Below are positions 36,393 through 45,600 of a stretch of 64,000 bases of DNA, one piece after another. Positions within the stretch are counted from its first letter, which is position 1; each line of letters begins with the position of its first letter. A program made the position numbers and the translations under genes. Origin of the DNA: Acidimicrobiia bacterium (GTDB lineage Bacteria; Actinomycetota; Acidimicrobiia; IMCC26256; JAGNEX01); assembly GCA_020637365.1 (NCBI GenBank), contig JACJWE010000001.1, positions 1,456,001 to 1,520,000 on the forward strand. Direction: 5' to 3'. Under the pieces are notes generated by a model. The model was given only the letters and a program-made list of their open reading frames with translations. It was not told where the DNA came from and ran no database searches.

Positions 36393-36669
36393 GAGGTCCC
36401 TCCCACAGTTGTTGTTCGGTTACAAGCTCTCACCGATTCGGCGGAGATGGAGACGCATGCTAGACGCACAGAGCGCGAACGTCGAGGATCCATTTCCAAG
36501 TTGTTACTCCGTGCAACTCCCGACCCCAATGCCCGTGAAACCGCGTGACACCGAAAGTGTGAAGACGTTCGTCAACGCCTGCACAAAGCCGAGCCATGCC
36601 AGCAATGCTCCAACCGATGTCCAACGACCCGCCAATGGCTCCACCCAGAAGTCCGCTTGAACACACACC

Positions 36670-36717
36670 GCACCTGTGGGTGAGATGCGCACGGCACCTG
36701 TGGGTGAGATGCGCACG
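36670..36717. repeat. Two 24-bp tandem copies in an otherwise featureless intergenic stretch
   Basis: GCACCTGTGGGTGAGATGCG begins a 24-bp unit that occurs twice back to back. The surrounding 36393-36761 region separates two genes on the minus strand; I see no RNA gene or ORF with support in it. Confidence 0.8.
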
Positions 36718-36761
36718 CCGCAATGAGCGCGCCAACGATTGGGGCCCGCTCGCCTGAGGAT

Positions 36762-38051
36762 TTACGGCCCGCTCGGAGCGGTCGTCGCGGGAGCGGTCGT
36801 CGCGGGAGCGCTCGTTGGGGTCGACGTGGCGGGAGCCGTCGTCGGGCTGGTCGTCGCCGGAGCGGTCGTCGGGGTCGACGTCGCCGGAGCGGTCGTCGGG
36901 CTGCTCGTCGCCGGAGCGGTCGTCGGGGTCGACGTCGCGGGAGCGGTCGTCGGTGACGAGGTTGCTGGCGCGGACGTCCCGGGCGTGGTGGTCCCAGAGG
37001 TCGAGGCAGGAGTCGATGTCGACACCGGCGGATTTGTCGTCGACGTGGTTTCAGGCGCTGGAGGTTCGGTCGCTGGCGGTTCTGTCGTCGCAGGAGCCGT
37101 AAAGATTGGCCCGCCAAAGCGCGCCCGGAGCTCCATCACCATATATGCGTAACGCCGGGCCGACGGATATGCCCCGCTCTTCACCAATGAACCGGGACCC
37201 TGGTTGTAGGCGATCAATGCCCTTTCCAGATCGCCGTTTGCCCATTGGATCAAATAGGCGATGAACCGTGCGCCCATGCGGATGTTGTGCTCTGGATTCC
37301 AAGGATTAAGCGCCGCTGGCGACCCACCGATCTGGGTGGACAGCCACTCAGCTGTGCGGGGCATCAACTGCATCATCCCCATCGCCCCGACATATGAACG
37401 AGCATCGGGGCGCCAGCGAGATTCGACCCATGAAATCGCCTTGAGCAGATCGACCGGCACACCTTCCATCGCCGCCGCATTCTGAAATGCGGCTTCAAGA
37501 TCGACGGTGCCCGCAGAAGCCGCGGCGCGTGCCGCACTCGAATTGACCTCGGCGTCAGACGGCAGCGCCATCTGGAATGGAACCGGTCCGCTCTCTGTCG
37601 TGCCCAATTGGTCGGGCCGTTGCGCTGCGTAGATCAGATCCGAGACGCTCACCACCACACCGGTCAGAGCCCCCCGTACAACCGGCCGTCCATCGGAGAG
37701 CGGATCACCCGCAAGCGTCAGCGACAGCGTTGAACCGGCATCCAAGCTCATCAGGTCAGCGGCGATCTCGTCGTCGTATTCGGGGAGGCGGTCCCATCGG
37801 AAATCATCATCGGCGCTGGACGCCGCCTCAACGCCGAGTGCCGTTGTCGGCGGAGCCAGAGTCGCCAAGGTCGTCGCCGACGTCGACCCCTCAGATGACA
37901 GCGAACTGCTCGCCGCGAGTACGAGCCCCCTCGTCACCGCGATACAAACGACGATCACCACCGCTGCGGCGATATAACGCCCTTTGGTGCTCCGATTCCG
38001 CGACGGACCGCTCGGTCCACGCCAAGGACTACCGGCTTGGTCGGTACTCAT
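36762..38051 (-). CDS. Lytic transglycosylase (SLT domain) with membrane anchor and Thr/Pro tail
   Basis: 429 aa. One N-terminal membrane helix (YIAAAVVIVVCIAVTRGLVLA). The SLT domain near residues 195-310 has the catalytic Glu in ISWVESRWRPDARS, GAMGMMQLMPRTAEWL, NPEHNIRMGARFIAYLI and ALIAYNQGPG. It cleaves the MurNAc-GlcNAc bond of peptidoglycan. The last 100 residues are TSxPTTAPA repeats encoded by near-identical DNA blocks (about 36800-36960). No sorting motif at the end. Confidence 0.9.
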   Translation of the reverse strand: MSTDQAGSPWRGPSGPSRNRSTKGRYIAAAVVIVVCIAVTRGLVLAASSSLSSEGSTSATTLATLAPPTTALGVEAASSADDDFRWDRLPEYDDEIAADLMSLDAGSTLSLTLAGDPLSDGRPVVRGALTGVVVSVSDLIYAAQRPDQLGTTESGPVPFQMALPSDAEVNSSAARAAASAGTVDLEAAFQNAAAMEGVPVDLLKAISWVESRWRPDARSYVGAMGMMQLMPRTAEWLSTQIGGSPAALNPWNPEHNIRMGARFIAYLIQWANGDLERALIAYNQGPGSLVKSGAYPSARRYAYMVMELRARFGGPIFTAPATTEPPATEPPAPETTSTTNPPVSTSTPASTSGTTTPGTSAPATSSPTTAPATSTPTTAPATSSPTTAPATSTPTTAPATTSPTTAPATSTPTSAPATTAPATTAPSGP

Positions 38052-38168
38052 TGGATCACCGACCGCTCCTGAGTCGCCACATCCCTACAGGTATCGTCAT
38101 CTGTCTGCGGCATCTTGAACCTTGCCCGATCGCCCCGTTCAGGGAGGTCGAGGTTATCGACCCCAACC

Positions 38169-38849
38169 TCAGGGAATATCTCGCATGCTCAACGCCCATT
38201 TGGTCAAGGCCACTCCCCCCACAGCCATCACCAGCAAGACGGCGACCGCCACCCATTCAGAAACTCCTTGCCGGGTTCCGTCGTTGAGATCGGGGACGAT
38301 CGAAAGCACGTAATAGCGCACTGACAACCGTGACAGGGCGGCGGACTGAGGCGCAACAGTTGCCTCCCAAATTAGGACAAACATAGAGCCCCATACGAGT
38401 GCCTTAGGGATCCGCGCACCGAGCGCCACGAAGAGGGCGGCATATGCCGCGGTGCCCAGCAGCGTGGCTAACAAGAGGGCCGGGACGCCGGTCAGGTCCT
38501 CGGTCCAGATAAACACGATCATCAAGATGATCGCGAACACGCTGGCCAACGCCGCCGCGACCAAGGTCGCAGCGGCGGCGAGCGACCACCGCGATATCGG
38601 TCGTGCCCACAGATAGATCAAGGTTTGACGTTCGATGAGATCCCCAAAGGCAGATGTGCCAAAGACGAGGGCCAGGAATGGAATCGACAGTCCAAAGCCG
38701 AGCTCACGTGCAAGACCGCCGTCGTGGTCGTCGACCGCACTTGCGATGATCCAACCCAAAATGGCGATGCCGATCACGCCGACGATGGTGACGCGGATCC
38801 GTGTGCGCGTCGCCAACTGCCCAGAAAACCAACGCAGCAGGACGCTCAC
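38169..38849 (-). CDS. ABC-2 type transporter permease
   Basis: 226 aa with about six hydrophobic segments (VTIVGVIGIAILGWIIASAV, AAAATLVAAALASVFAIILMIVF, LLLATLLGTAAYAALFVALG, EWVAVAVLLVMAVGG) and the FGTSAFGDLIERQTLIYLWARPISRW segment common to ABC-2 permeases. GTG 38849 abuts the stop of the ATPase gene. Partner of the ATPase at 38850; substrate unknown. Confidence 0.85.
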   Translation of the reverse strand: MSVLLRWFSGQLATRTRIRVTIVGVIGIAILGWIIASAVDDHDGGLARELGFGLSIPFLALVFGTSAFGDLIERQTLIYLWARPISRWSLAAAATLVAAALASVFAIILMIVFIWTEDLTGVPALLLATLLGTAAYAALFVALGARIPKALVWGSMFVLIWEATVAPQSAALSRLSVRYYVLSIVPDLNDGTRQGVSEWVAVAVLLVMAVGGVALTKWALSMRDIP

Positions 38850-39902
38850 CTATTTGTCTCCTACGAGATAGCGAAACACGTCTTCCAACGAGTCATCCAG
38901 CGGGCGGACCTCAAAGAGCTCGGCGCCCAGATCACGTGATAGGCGTACGATTTGGGTGCGGAATGCCTTCACCGTCACGGTGTCGACAAGGACGGCTGGC
39001 AGCTCGTCGGCAACACGGTTGGCAAGCATCGCGGTCCGTCTCGGCGGGACGACGCTGACACCATCCACCGCACCGGATGCGAGCAGCGCACCAGCGAGTT
39101 CACGTGGCCGCGATGTCATGATCATGATCTTGTGGGGGCGATCGTCCATCAGGTCGCGAATCTCGTGGTAGTCGCCGACGGCTGCGAGGCGCCCCTTTGC
39201 CAGCACGACGATGCGAGAACTCAGCCGTGCGACCTCTTCCAAAATGTGACTCGACACAACGACCGTCCGACCCTCGGCACCGAGTTGTCCGATCAGGTCG
39301 ATCATCGACACCCGTTGGCGTGGATCGAGCCCGTTGAGCGGCTCGTCCATGAGGACCACGTCGGGTTCGTGGACCAGTGCCTGTGCGATCTTGACCCGTT
39401 GGGTCATCCCTTTGGAATACGTCGATACGTCACGTTTGTCCGTTGGGTCGAGGTCGACTCGTCCCAACATGTCCGCGGCGCGAGCATCGGCGTTCGCGAC
39501 GCCGCTGAGTGCTGCGCAGGAGCGGACAAATTCGCGTGCGGTCATCCCTGCGGGCAGCGCTTCTTGTTGGGGCACCATACCGACCTGCGCAAAGACATCT
39601 GGCGATCGTCGAGGATCCGTGCCGAGAATGCGCACCGCACCCAACGTCGGCGGGGACAATCCAGCGATCGCGCGAAACAAGGTCGATTTTCCCGCACCGT
39701 TTGCCCCCAACAATGCGGTGACACCCGAGGCGAACGTACATGTGACCTCGGACAACGCCACGACGTCACCAAACCATTTCGAGACCTCATCGATCGAGAT
39801 GACAGCTGTCGAGGACCATTCGACCGGTTTGCCGCTCCCGCGACCCTCCGCTGGGCTCACCGGATTCTGCTCTGGGGGCACCCGACCTTCCTGGGAACTC
39901 AT
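38850..39902 (-). CDS. ABC transporter ATP-binding protein
   Basis: ATG 39902 overlaps the permease stop by ATGA. Walker A GANGAGKST, signature YSKGMTQRVKIA in place of LSGGQ, Walker B VVLMDEPLNGLDP and a SHILEE switch His. 350 aa, with a disordered 35-residue N-terminus and a C-terminal extension of about 90 residues. Second ATPase of a four-gene exporter operon. Confidence 0.92.
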   Translation of the reverse strand: MSSQEGRVPPEQNPVSPAEGRGSGKPVEWSSTAVISIDEVSKWFGDVVALSEVTCTFASGVTALLGANGAGKSTLFRAIAGLSPPTLGAVRILGTDPRRSPDVFAQVGMVPQQEALPAGMTAREFVRSCAALSGVANADARAADMLGRVDLDPTDKRDVSTYSKGMTQRVKIAQALVHEPDVVLMDEPLNGLDPRQRVSMIDLIGQLGAEGRTVVVSSHILEEVARLSSRIVVLAKGRLAAVGDYHEIRDLMDDRPHKIMIMTSRPRELAGALLASGAVDGVSVVPPRRTAMLANRVADELPAVLVDTVTVKAFRTQIVRLSRDLGAELFEVRPLDDSLEDVFRYLVGDK

Positions 39903-40945
39903 GTGAGGCTCCGTTCGAGTTGCCAACGGGCGACTCCAAGGCCCAGCAGCGTCCACATCAGCGCCGCGAGCACGAACAGCGTCGTCGGAACCCCCGGATA
40001 ATCGATCGGCCGGCAACCAGCGTTGTCGAGGTCGAAAGAGAACTCACACGCAGCTGGCGCTCCAAAAGCGCGCAGCCCAATCTCGGACGCTAACGCGGGC
40101 AGCGAAAACATTGCTGCGGCGACCGTGCGGGCCGACCGGTCCCCCGGATCAAACCAATACTGATCGCTACCCACCTCGGTCGCGACGACCGTCGTCTCTG
40201 GTTCGTTGCGCTCCCGGTCGGCATCGACCAGCGCACCTGCCGCCATCGCTGTCACCAACACGATCGCCAACACGGCGACCATCGCAATACGAAAATCACG
40301 GGTGACAAACGACACGGCAACCACGAACGAGGTGAACATCGCTGCGATCAAGATGCTGACAACCACGCCCACAGCGACGTCCCGGACGCTGTCGAACCAG
40401 GACGGATAACCATCTTGGAGGAGTACCGCCAGGATCCTCAGCAGCAGGGGGAAGCAGACCACGCCGAAGATGACGGCGAAAATACCGATCAGCTTTGCCC
40501 TCAAAAATCCGAGTGCTCCAAGTTGGGTCGACGCGTAGAGCGACGCCAACCCCGATTTGAGATCGGAGGTCACCACTTCGGATCCGGCAAACGCGGCGAA
40601 GATGACGATAGCGATACTCGCCTCGCTGAAGAAGCTGCTGAGCGGCACCAGCTCGGGGTTGTCGATCAGGACCGAGGCAGCGACCATCGCGATCGACGGG
40701 ATGAACACCAAAGCAATCACGACGACCGGAATGATCTTCCACCGGGCCGATCGCCTCAATCCAAGTGCTCGCTGGGCAGAGACCCGTGCAACGGCACGGA
40801 TCGAATGGCTCGGCCCCAGGCGCTCGCCCTCATAGCCGCGGTATCCAAGGTCATGGATAGCCGAGGGGCCCGGACCGCTAGATGCGCGCTGACCGCTCGT
40901 CGCGCCCCGCTCCCCGAGTGAATCGCCTGTCGTATCAGCCATCAC
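39899..40945 (-). CDS. ABC-2 type transporter permease
   Basis: 348 aa. A soluble N-terminus with HDLGYRGYEGERLGPSHSIRAVA (typical of actinomycete ABC-2 permeases) is followed by six predicted membrane segments, for example IIPVVVIALVFIPSIAMVAASVLI and VVVSILIAAMFTSFVVAVSFV. A Cys pair in an external loop (PAACEFSFDLDNAGCR) may form a disulfide. It overlaps both neighbours by 4 bp. Confidence 0.88.
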   Translation of the reverse strand: MMADTTGDSLGERGATSGQRASSGPGPSAIHDLGYRGYEGERLGPSHSIRAVARVSAQRALGLRRSARWKIIPVVVIALVFIPSIAMVAASVLIDNPELVPLSSFFSEASIAIVIFAAFAGSEVVTSDLKSGLASLYASTQLGALGFLRAKLIGIFAVIFGVVCFPLLLRILAVLLQDGYPSWFDSVRDVAVGVVVSILIAAMFTSFVVAVSFVTRDFRIAMVAVLAIVLVTAMAAGALVDADRERNEPETTVVATEVGSDQYWFDPGDRSARTVAAAMFSLPALASEIGLRAFGAPAACEFSFDLDNAGCRPIDYPGVPTTLFVLAALMWTLLGLGVARWQLERSLT

Positions 40946-41859
40946 GCCGCCTCGCTACCGGCGGTAAAGAACAGACTTTCGATCGAGACTCTGATCGGTT
41001 CGAGCCGGATGAGTGAAGCACCCGCGTCGGCGACGGCGTCGCGTATGTCGTTGCCGAGGCACGGGGAGTCGGAGCGGATCTCGATGACGCCGTCGGGGGT
41101 TGGCGCCGCGGGGTACCCCTTGGCGACGAGCAGATCGCACACGGCTCCGACGTTGTGGCCAACCTGGAAGACGAATCCCTGGTCACCCCGTTGAAGTGCG
41201 GTCAACTCGCCCTGAGCAACGACCTTCCCACCATCGAGCATGACGACGTGACCGCAGACCCGCTCGACCTCTTGGAGCAGGTGGGAGCACAGCACGACCG
41301 ACATACCAAATGAGGTCCACAATGTCGGGACGAGCTCGAGCATGATATCGCGCTGCATGGGGTCGAGCCCGTTGGTCGGCTCATCGAGGAGCACGATCTG
41401 GGGATCGTGAACGATCGTCGCGGCGAGTTTGACCCGTTGCTTTTGTCCAGTCGACATCGTGCCTATCGGACGGAACCGCTCCTCACCAAGACCGACATGT
41501 TGGAGTACATCGCTCGCCCGGTTGATCGCGACCCGGGTTGGCAGTCCCTGAACTTCGCCGATGTGGCGGACCAGGTCTTGGGCGCGAACATCGCTCGGGA
41601 AACATTCGCCCTCCGGCGCGTAACCAATTCGCTGCACCACCTCGGGCCGCCTCAGTTGCGCATCGGAACCAAGTGCGTGGACCGAGCCCCCGTCGGGGGT
41701 TAGGAGTCCGAGCACCAATTTGATGAGCGTTGACTTGCCGGCACCGTTCGAGCCCAGCAAACCGGTGATGCCTTCACCGATCGTGATATCGGCTCGATCG
41801 AGTGCTGTAAAGCCACCGAATCGCTTTGTGAGCGCACTCGCGACGATCATGTCAGCCAT
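40942..41859 (-). CDS. ABC transporter ATP-binding protein
   Basis: First gene of the exporter operon. 305 aa. Walker A GSNGAGKST, Q-loop YAPEGECFP, signature MSTGQKQRVKLA, Walker B IVLLDEPTNGLDP and the switch SHLLQEVE. Pairs with the permease at 39899, the two ATPase-permease pairs being transcribed together. The substrate is unknown; export of a drug, lipid or antibiotic-like compound is the usual role of this class. Confidence 0.92.
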   Translation of the reverse strand: MADMIVASALTKRFGGFTALDRADITIGEGITGLLGSNGAGKSTLIKLVLGLLTPDGGSVHALGSDAQLRRPEVVQRIGYAPEGECFPSDVRAQDLVRHIGEVQGLPTRVAINRASDVLQHVGLGEERFRPIGTMSTGQKQRVKLAATIVHDPQIVLLDEPTNGLDPMQRDIMLELVPTLWTSFGMSVVLCSHLLQEVERVCGHVVMLDGGKVVAQGELTALQRGDQGFVFQVGHNVGAVCDLLVAKGYPAAPTPDGVIEIRSDSPCLGNDIRDAVADAGASLIRLEPIRVSIESLFFTAGSEAA

Positions 41860-42028
41860 GGAGCGGCAGTTTAGGAGTGCCGCACCCTCTCGGGTATGAC
41901 GCTCGGGGGATGGGCTGGCCCATGACCTTGTCCCTCACCCAGCACACGCTCGATGAGCGGACAACACACAACCGATCGTCCGGCGAGTCGGGTCCTACCC
42001 TCTCACCCGCCAAGGAGCACGCCAGCCG

Positions 42029-43465
42029 TTGCTGTTCCCAACCGTTAGCTTCTTCTTCGTCTTTCTTCCTGTGACGCTCGGCCTCTACTTCGCCGCGCCA
42101 CAACGACTGAGAAACACGGTCCTTCTGGTCGCAAGCTTCGTGTTTTATATCTGGGGCGCAGGGTGGTTCGTGCTCCTGCTCGTCGCCAATATGAGCATCG
42201 ACTATTTCGCTGGACTCTTCATCGCGCGCGAGCGTGCTCGCGGACGCGAGCATTTGGTGCCTTGGGCGGTCCGGGTGTCGGTTGTTACCAATCTGACGAT
42301 GCTGTTCGTCTTCAAATACGGGCAATTCGCCATCATCGAGTTCAACCACGTCTTGGGTTGGTTGGGCCAAGACGGGCTGAACATTCCCGACATCATCTTG
42401 CCGATCGGCATTTCGTTCTTCACCTTCCAATCCATGAGCTACACCATCGACGTCGGCAGGGGCAGGGTTTCACACCTGGCCAACCCGCTCGATTTTGCGC
42501 TGTTTGTCACCTTGTTTCCGCAATTGGTTGCCGGCCCAATTGTGCGATACCACGAGATCAGCCAGCAGATCCATAAACGCACATATTCCTGGGAGCGTTT
42601 CGGTAGCGGGTCGATGCGTTTTGCACACGGCTTCGTAAAGAAAGTTCTCATCGCGGATGCCGCAGCGCAGATAGCGAATCAGGCATTCGACGTGTCCAAC
42701 GGAGAGCAAACGTTTCTAACCGTATGGATTGGGATCTTGGCCTATGCCACTCAGCTGTACTTTGACTTCTCTGGCTATTCCGATATGGCGATTGGGCTCG
42801 GGACGATCCTCGGCTTTGATTTTCCCGAAAACTTCAATCGGCCGTTCTCGTCATATTCCATCACCGACCATTGGCGCCGTTGGCACATCACCTTGTCCAA
42901 CTGGTTTCGCGACTATGTCTATATTCCGCTCGGAGGATCCCGCGGCAGCACGCTCAAGACCTACCGAAACCTTTTTGCGGTCTTTGTTGGTATGGGCCTC
43001 TGGCACGGTGCGGCCTGGCACTACCTGATCTTTGGGCTCTATCAAGGCCTGTTCTTGTCCTCGGAGAAGTTCTTCGAATGGCGCGCTGTCGACGGGCCTC
43101 CTCGCCATCGAGCACTCAGGCGGGTTCTCGCACTCTTCATCGTGCTGGTCGGCTACGTCATCTTCCGAGCAGAGTCGATGGGACAGGCGAGTGCCATGCT
43201 CTCGGCAATGTTTCAGCCATGGCATTGGGAGCTTCACCGCACGGTGTTGTGGGGGCTCCCCGGCAGAGCGACCTTGGCTACCCTCGTCTGCGTCGCGACG
43301 TTCTTCCTGCCCCGCGACCTGACCTTCGGGCCCCTCGTGGCGGGGCCGAGAAACGACCGCTTTGCCAACGGCTACCGAGCGCTGTTGATGCTGGTGCTCT
43401 TCCCCTATGCGTTGACGATCATGTCGGCGGGGACGTTCTCACCGTTCATCTACTTCCAGTTCTAA
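42029..43465 (+). CDS. MBOAT O-acyltransferase, AlgI-like
   Basis: Polytopic membrane acyltransferase. TTG start with AAGGAG about 11 bases upstream (MLFPTVSFFFVFLPVTLGLY, the AlgI N-terminus). Motifs are ILPIGISFFTFQSMSYTIDV, FPQLVAGPIVRY, YFDFSGYSDMAIGLG, and the catalytic His region GMGLWHGAAWHYLIFGLYQG. 478 aa, normal. It would acetylate an exported polysaccharide; the AlgJ/X-like partner is 7.5 kb downstream at 50983, not adjacent as usual. Confidence 0.92.
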   Translation: MLFPTVSFFFVFLPVTLGLYFAAPQRLRNTVLLVASFVFYIWGAGWFVLLLVANMSIDYFAGLFIARERARGREHLVPWAVRVSVVTNLTMLFVFKYGQFAIIEFNHVLGWLGQDGLNIPDIILPIGISFFTFQSMSYTIDVGRGRVSHLANPLDFALFVTLFPQLVAGPIVRYHEISQQIHKRTYSWERFGSGSMRFAHGFVKKVLIADAAAQIANQAFDVSNGEQTFLTVWIGILAYATQLYFDFSGYSDMAIGLGTILGFDFPENFNRPFSSYSITDHWRRWHITLSNWFRDYVYIPLGGSRGSTLKTYRNLFAVFVGMGLWHGAAWHYLIFGLYQGLFLSSEKFFEWRAVDGPPRHRALRRVLALFIVLVGYVIFRAESMGQASAMLSAMFQPWHWELHRTVLWGLPGRATLATLVCVATFFLPRDLTFGPLVAGPRNDRFANGYRALLMLVLFPYALTIMSAGTFSPFIYFQF

Positions 43466-43555
43466 ACACCCACCCAAGCGGGCCAGGGTCGCTGTTGGGC
43501 AGCCCGGCGGTGGACGCAGCGACAACCCCGCTTGGACACTCCGCAGGTGATGGAA

Positions 43556-44329
43556 TCAGGGGCGGGCAGCTCCGCTGCGTCCGTCACCGGCTTGAAATGA
43601 CGCGATGCCACTGGAGAACTCGGGTGCCTGTAACGCTCGCAGACCGTGAGCGAACTCGACCTTCAGGGCCTCGGATTCGTCCAAGGACCATTGATCGAGG
43701 AGCGACGCTCGATCGCTGCGCACACAGGTCTGGGGATGAGCCGATATCTGCTCGCCGAGACGTACCGCCTCGGACAAGGCATCCCCCGGTGCGCACACCC
43801 GGCTGGCGAGTCCCCAGCTGAAGGCCTCCTCGGCATCGACAGCACGACCGGTCAGCAGCATGTCCATCGCTCTGGCATGCCCGACGATGCGGGCGAGGCG
43901 AACGGTACCGCCGTCGATCAGAGGCACACCCCACCGCCGGCAAAACACTCCAAAGGTGGCGTCTCGAGCCACGACACGAAGATCAGCCCAACAAGCGAGT
44001 TCGAGACCACCGGCCACCGCGTAGCCTTCGACCGCAGCGATCACCGGTTTGGCTGTGCGCAGCCGCGTCGGACCCATCGGTCCGAGTTCGGCGATATCGG
44101 GTGACACCGTATTTGCCCGTTCGGTGGTCATCGCGTGCAGATCCGCGCCAGCGCAGAAGTTGCCACCTGCACCGGTGATGACGATGACGTCCACCGATGG
44201 CTCGTCATCGGCCTCCAAGATCGCCTCGGCGAGTGCGAGCGCTGTCGGCCCATCGACCGCATTACGACGATCCGGCCGGGTGATCGTCACGATCCGCACC
44301 CGCCCCTCCACATGCACAGCCACGCTCAT
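43556..44329 (-). CDS. Enoyl-CoA hydratase/isomerase family protein
   Basis: 257 aa crotonase fold. GGNFCAGADLHAM and AVEGYAVAGGLELACWADLRV form the oxyanion hole region. The first catalytic Glu (GGLELAC) is kept, but the second (PE in most hydratases) is Cys in FGVFCRRWGV. Hydratase activity is therefore doubtful, and isomerase, hydrolase or decarboxylase activity is possible. Last gene of the group that includes the acyl-CoA carboxylase. Confidence 0.9.
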   Translation of the reverse strand: MSVAVHVEGRVRIVTITRPDRRNAVDGPTALALAEAILEADDEPSVDVIVITGAGGNFCAGADLHAMTTERANTVSPDIAELGPMGPTRLRTAKPVIAAVEGYAVAGGLELACWADLRVVARDATFGVFCRRWGVPLIDGGTVRLARIVGHARAMDMLLTGRAVDAEEAFSWGLASRVCAPGDALSEAVRLGEQISAHPQTCVRSDRASLLDQWSLDESEALKVEFAHGLRALQAPEFSSGIASFQAGDGRSGAARP

Positions 44330-44444
44330 GACGGCGTTCCCTTCGCTGATTTCGCGTTCCGATCCGAACTATCCCGTCGATCTTCGCCCACCGGCCACGT
44401 ACGTCGACAAGCCCTTGTTGACACGGGTTGGTCGCGCTGGCCAT

Positions 44445-45134
44445 TCACGTGGGCTCGGGCAACAGCCGCGTCGCTTCACGGTAGGTCAACCCGCTCCACG
44501 TCGCGGCGTCCGTGGCCGCAAAGTCCCGGACCGCTTCGGGGTTGGTCCGGCTATAGGTACGCAACGCCCAGCCGAGCGCTTTGCGTATAAAGAACTCCTC
44601 ATCGGCACAACGGCGCCGAACGTATGCGAACAGGCGCCTCTGATCGGTCGCCTCCTTCCAGTCGAGCTGGTGCAAAATCGCGGTGCGAGCGATCCACAAA
44701 TCGCTGTCCTCAATCCAGCGGTCCATGCGGTCGCCTACCGCCCGATCGGTTCGACCGATACGTCCCACGACGTGGACGGCGAGCGTGTCGACCGTGTCCC
44801 ACCAGGACTGCGTTCTGATCAGGCTTTCGATCCGGTCAAGGTGTTCGATGCCCAGGCGGCGAGCGTTCGAGCGGAGCAGGTCTGTCGCCGCGTAATGAAA
44901 CTCCCGCTGAGGTTCGGCCCAACAGAGGTCCGCAGCGTTCAACACGTCGCTGATATCGGCGGTCTTCAACTCGGCGAGCACACCGTTTTGCGCACGCCGC
45001 CGATCGGGCGCTGGTATGCCGAGGAAGTCGAATTGGTCTTTCAGGTAGGCGCTCATCTTGTGCGCCTGTGCCTCGTCTGCCAACGGGGCCCAGACCTCGC
45101 TGAGTCGACCGACGATCAGTTGGTGGTCGGCCAC
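44445..45134 (-). CDS. DNA alkylation repair protein, AlkD-like
   Basis: 229 aa with all-helical HEAT-like repeats. Recognisable segments are MSAYLKDQFDFLGIPAPDRR, WAEPQREFHYAATDLL, TQSWWDTVDTLAVHVVGR, DLWIARTAILHQLDWKEATD and EEFFIRKALGWALRTYSRTNPEAVRDF, the AlkD signature with Trp/Asp/Arg DNA-contact residues. It removes bulky alkylpurines without base flipping. ATG 45134 lies 19 bp inside the end of the SRPBCC gene, so the two are coupled. Confidence 0.92.
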   Translation of the reverse strand: MADHQLIVGRLSEVWAPLADEAQAHKMSAYLKDQFDFLGIPAPDRRRAQNGVLAELKTADISDVLNAADLCWAEPQREFHYAATDLLRSNARRLGIEHLDRIESLIRTQSWWDTVDTLAVHVVGRIGRTDRAVGDRMDRWIEDSDLWIARTAILHQLDWKEATDQRRLFAYVRRRCADEEFFIRKALGWALRTYSRTNPEAVRDFAATDAATWSGLTYREATRLLPEPT

Positions 45135-45550
45135 GTTTTCGACGCCTGATAGAAGCCGTCGTTCTCACGTTGTAAGGCCCGTCCGATCGGTTTGCGGAGG
45201 AAGCGCCCGACCAGACCTGCCGCCCAGCCAGAGAGTTCAACGGTCAGCTGATTGCGTGACTGATCGCTGGGTAGCGGTGTCAAAACGTGGGTCGCGACGA
45301 TCGTCAACCCCGTCGCTGAGGTCTGCCACTGAAACCGTTCGAGCGGTTCGATCGCGGTGATCGTCCAGGTCCGTACACCCTGGCCGGGCTGCTTGAGTTT
45401 GAAACGGCTGCCGACCTGGACCCGCCCAGGGTCTAGAGCCTCGATCGAGGAAAAGGTCGGCGACAGCTCCGGAAGCGCGTCCAAGTCCATCGTCATGTCC
45501 CACAAAACCTCAACGCCGACAGGCATCACCTTCGTGTTCTTGATCAGCAT
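45116..45550 (-). CDS. SRPBCC (polyketide cyclase/START-like) protein
   Basis: 144 aa from ATG 45550 (MLIKNTKVMPVGVEVLWDMTMDLDAL). A GTG at 45604 overlapping the stop of the acyl-CoA dehydrogenase is the alternative start. Helix-grip features include VGSRFKLKQPGQGVRTWTITAIEPLERFQWQ and the C-terminal helix with FLRKPIGRALQRENDGF. These proteins bind a hydrophobic ligand; no ligand can be named. Confidence 0.85.
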   Translation of the reverse strand: MLIKNTKVMPVGVEVLWDMTMDLDALPELSPTFSSIEALDPGRVQVGSRFKLKQPGQGVRTWTITAIEPLERFQWQTSATGLTIVATHVLTPLPSDQSRNQLTVELSGWAAGLVGRFLRKPIGRALQRENDGFYQASKTWPTTN

Positions 45551-45600
45551 CGCGTGCGTCCGTTCGTTTCGGTCAGATGGAGGTGGTTGAGCGTCGCCGA

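Noticed and set aside
36572..37117. Arg/Pro-rich ORF overlapping the transglycosylase tail
   Set aside because: Alternate frame of the TSPTTAPA repeats; low complexity only.
38952..40001. Long plus-strand ORF (349 codons) opposite the ABC ATPase
   Set aside because: Shadow of the ATPase with Walker motifs on the other strand; composition (His/Arg/Gln-rich) typical of a reverse-strand artefact.
44049..45149. Long plus-strand ORF (366 codons) opposite the crotonase and AlkD genes
   Set aside because: It is the antisense shadow of two well-supported minus-strand genes; no RBS, no family motif.
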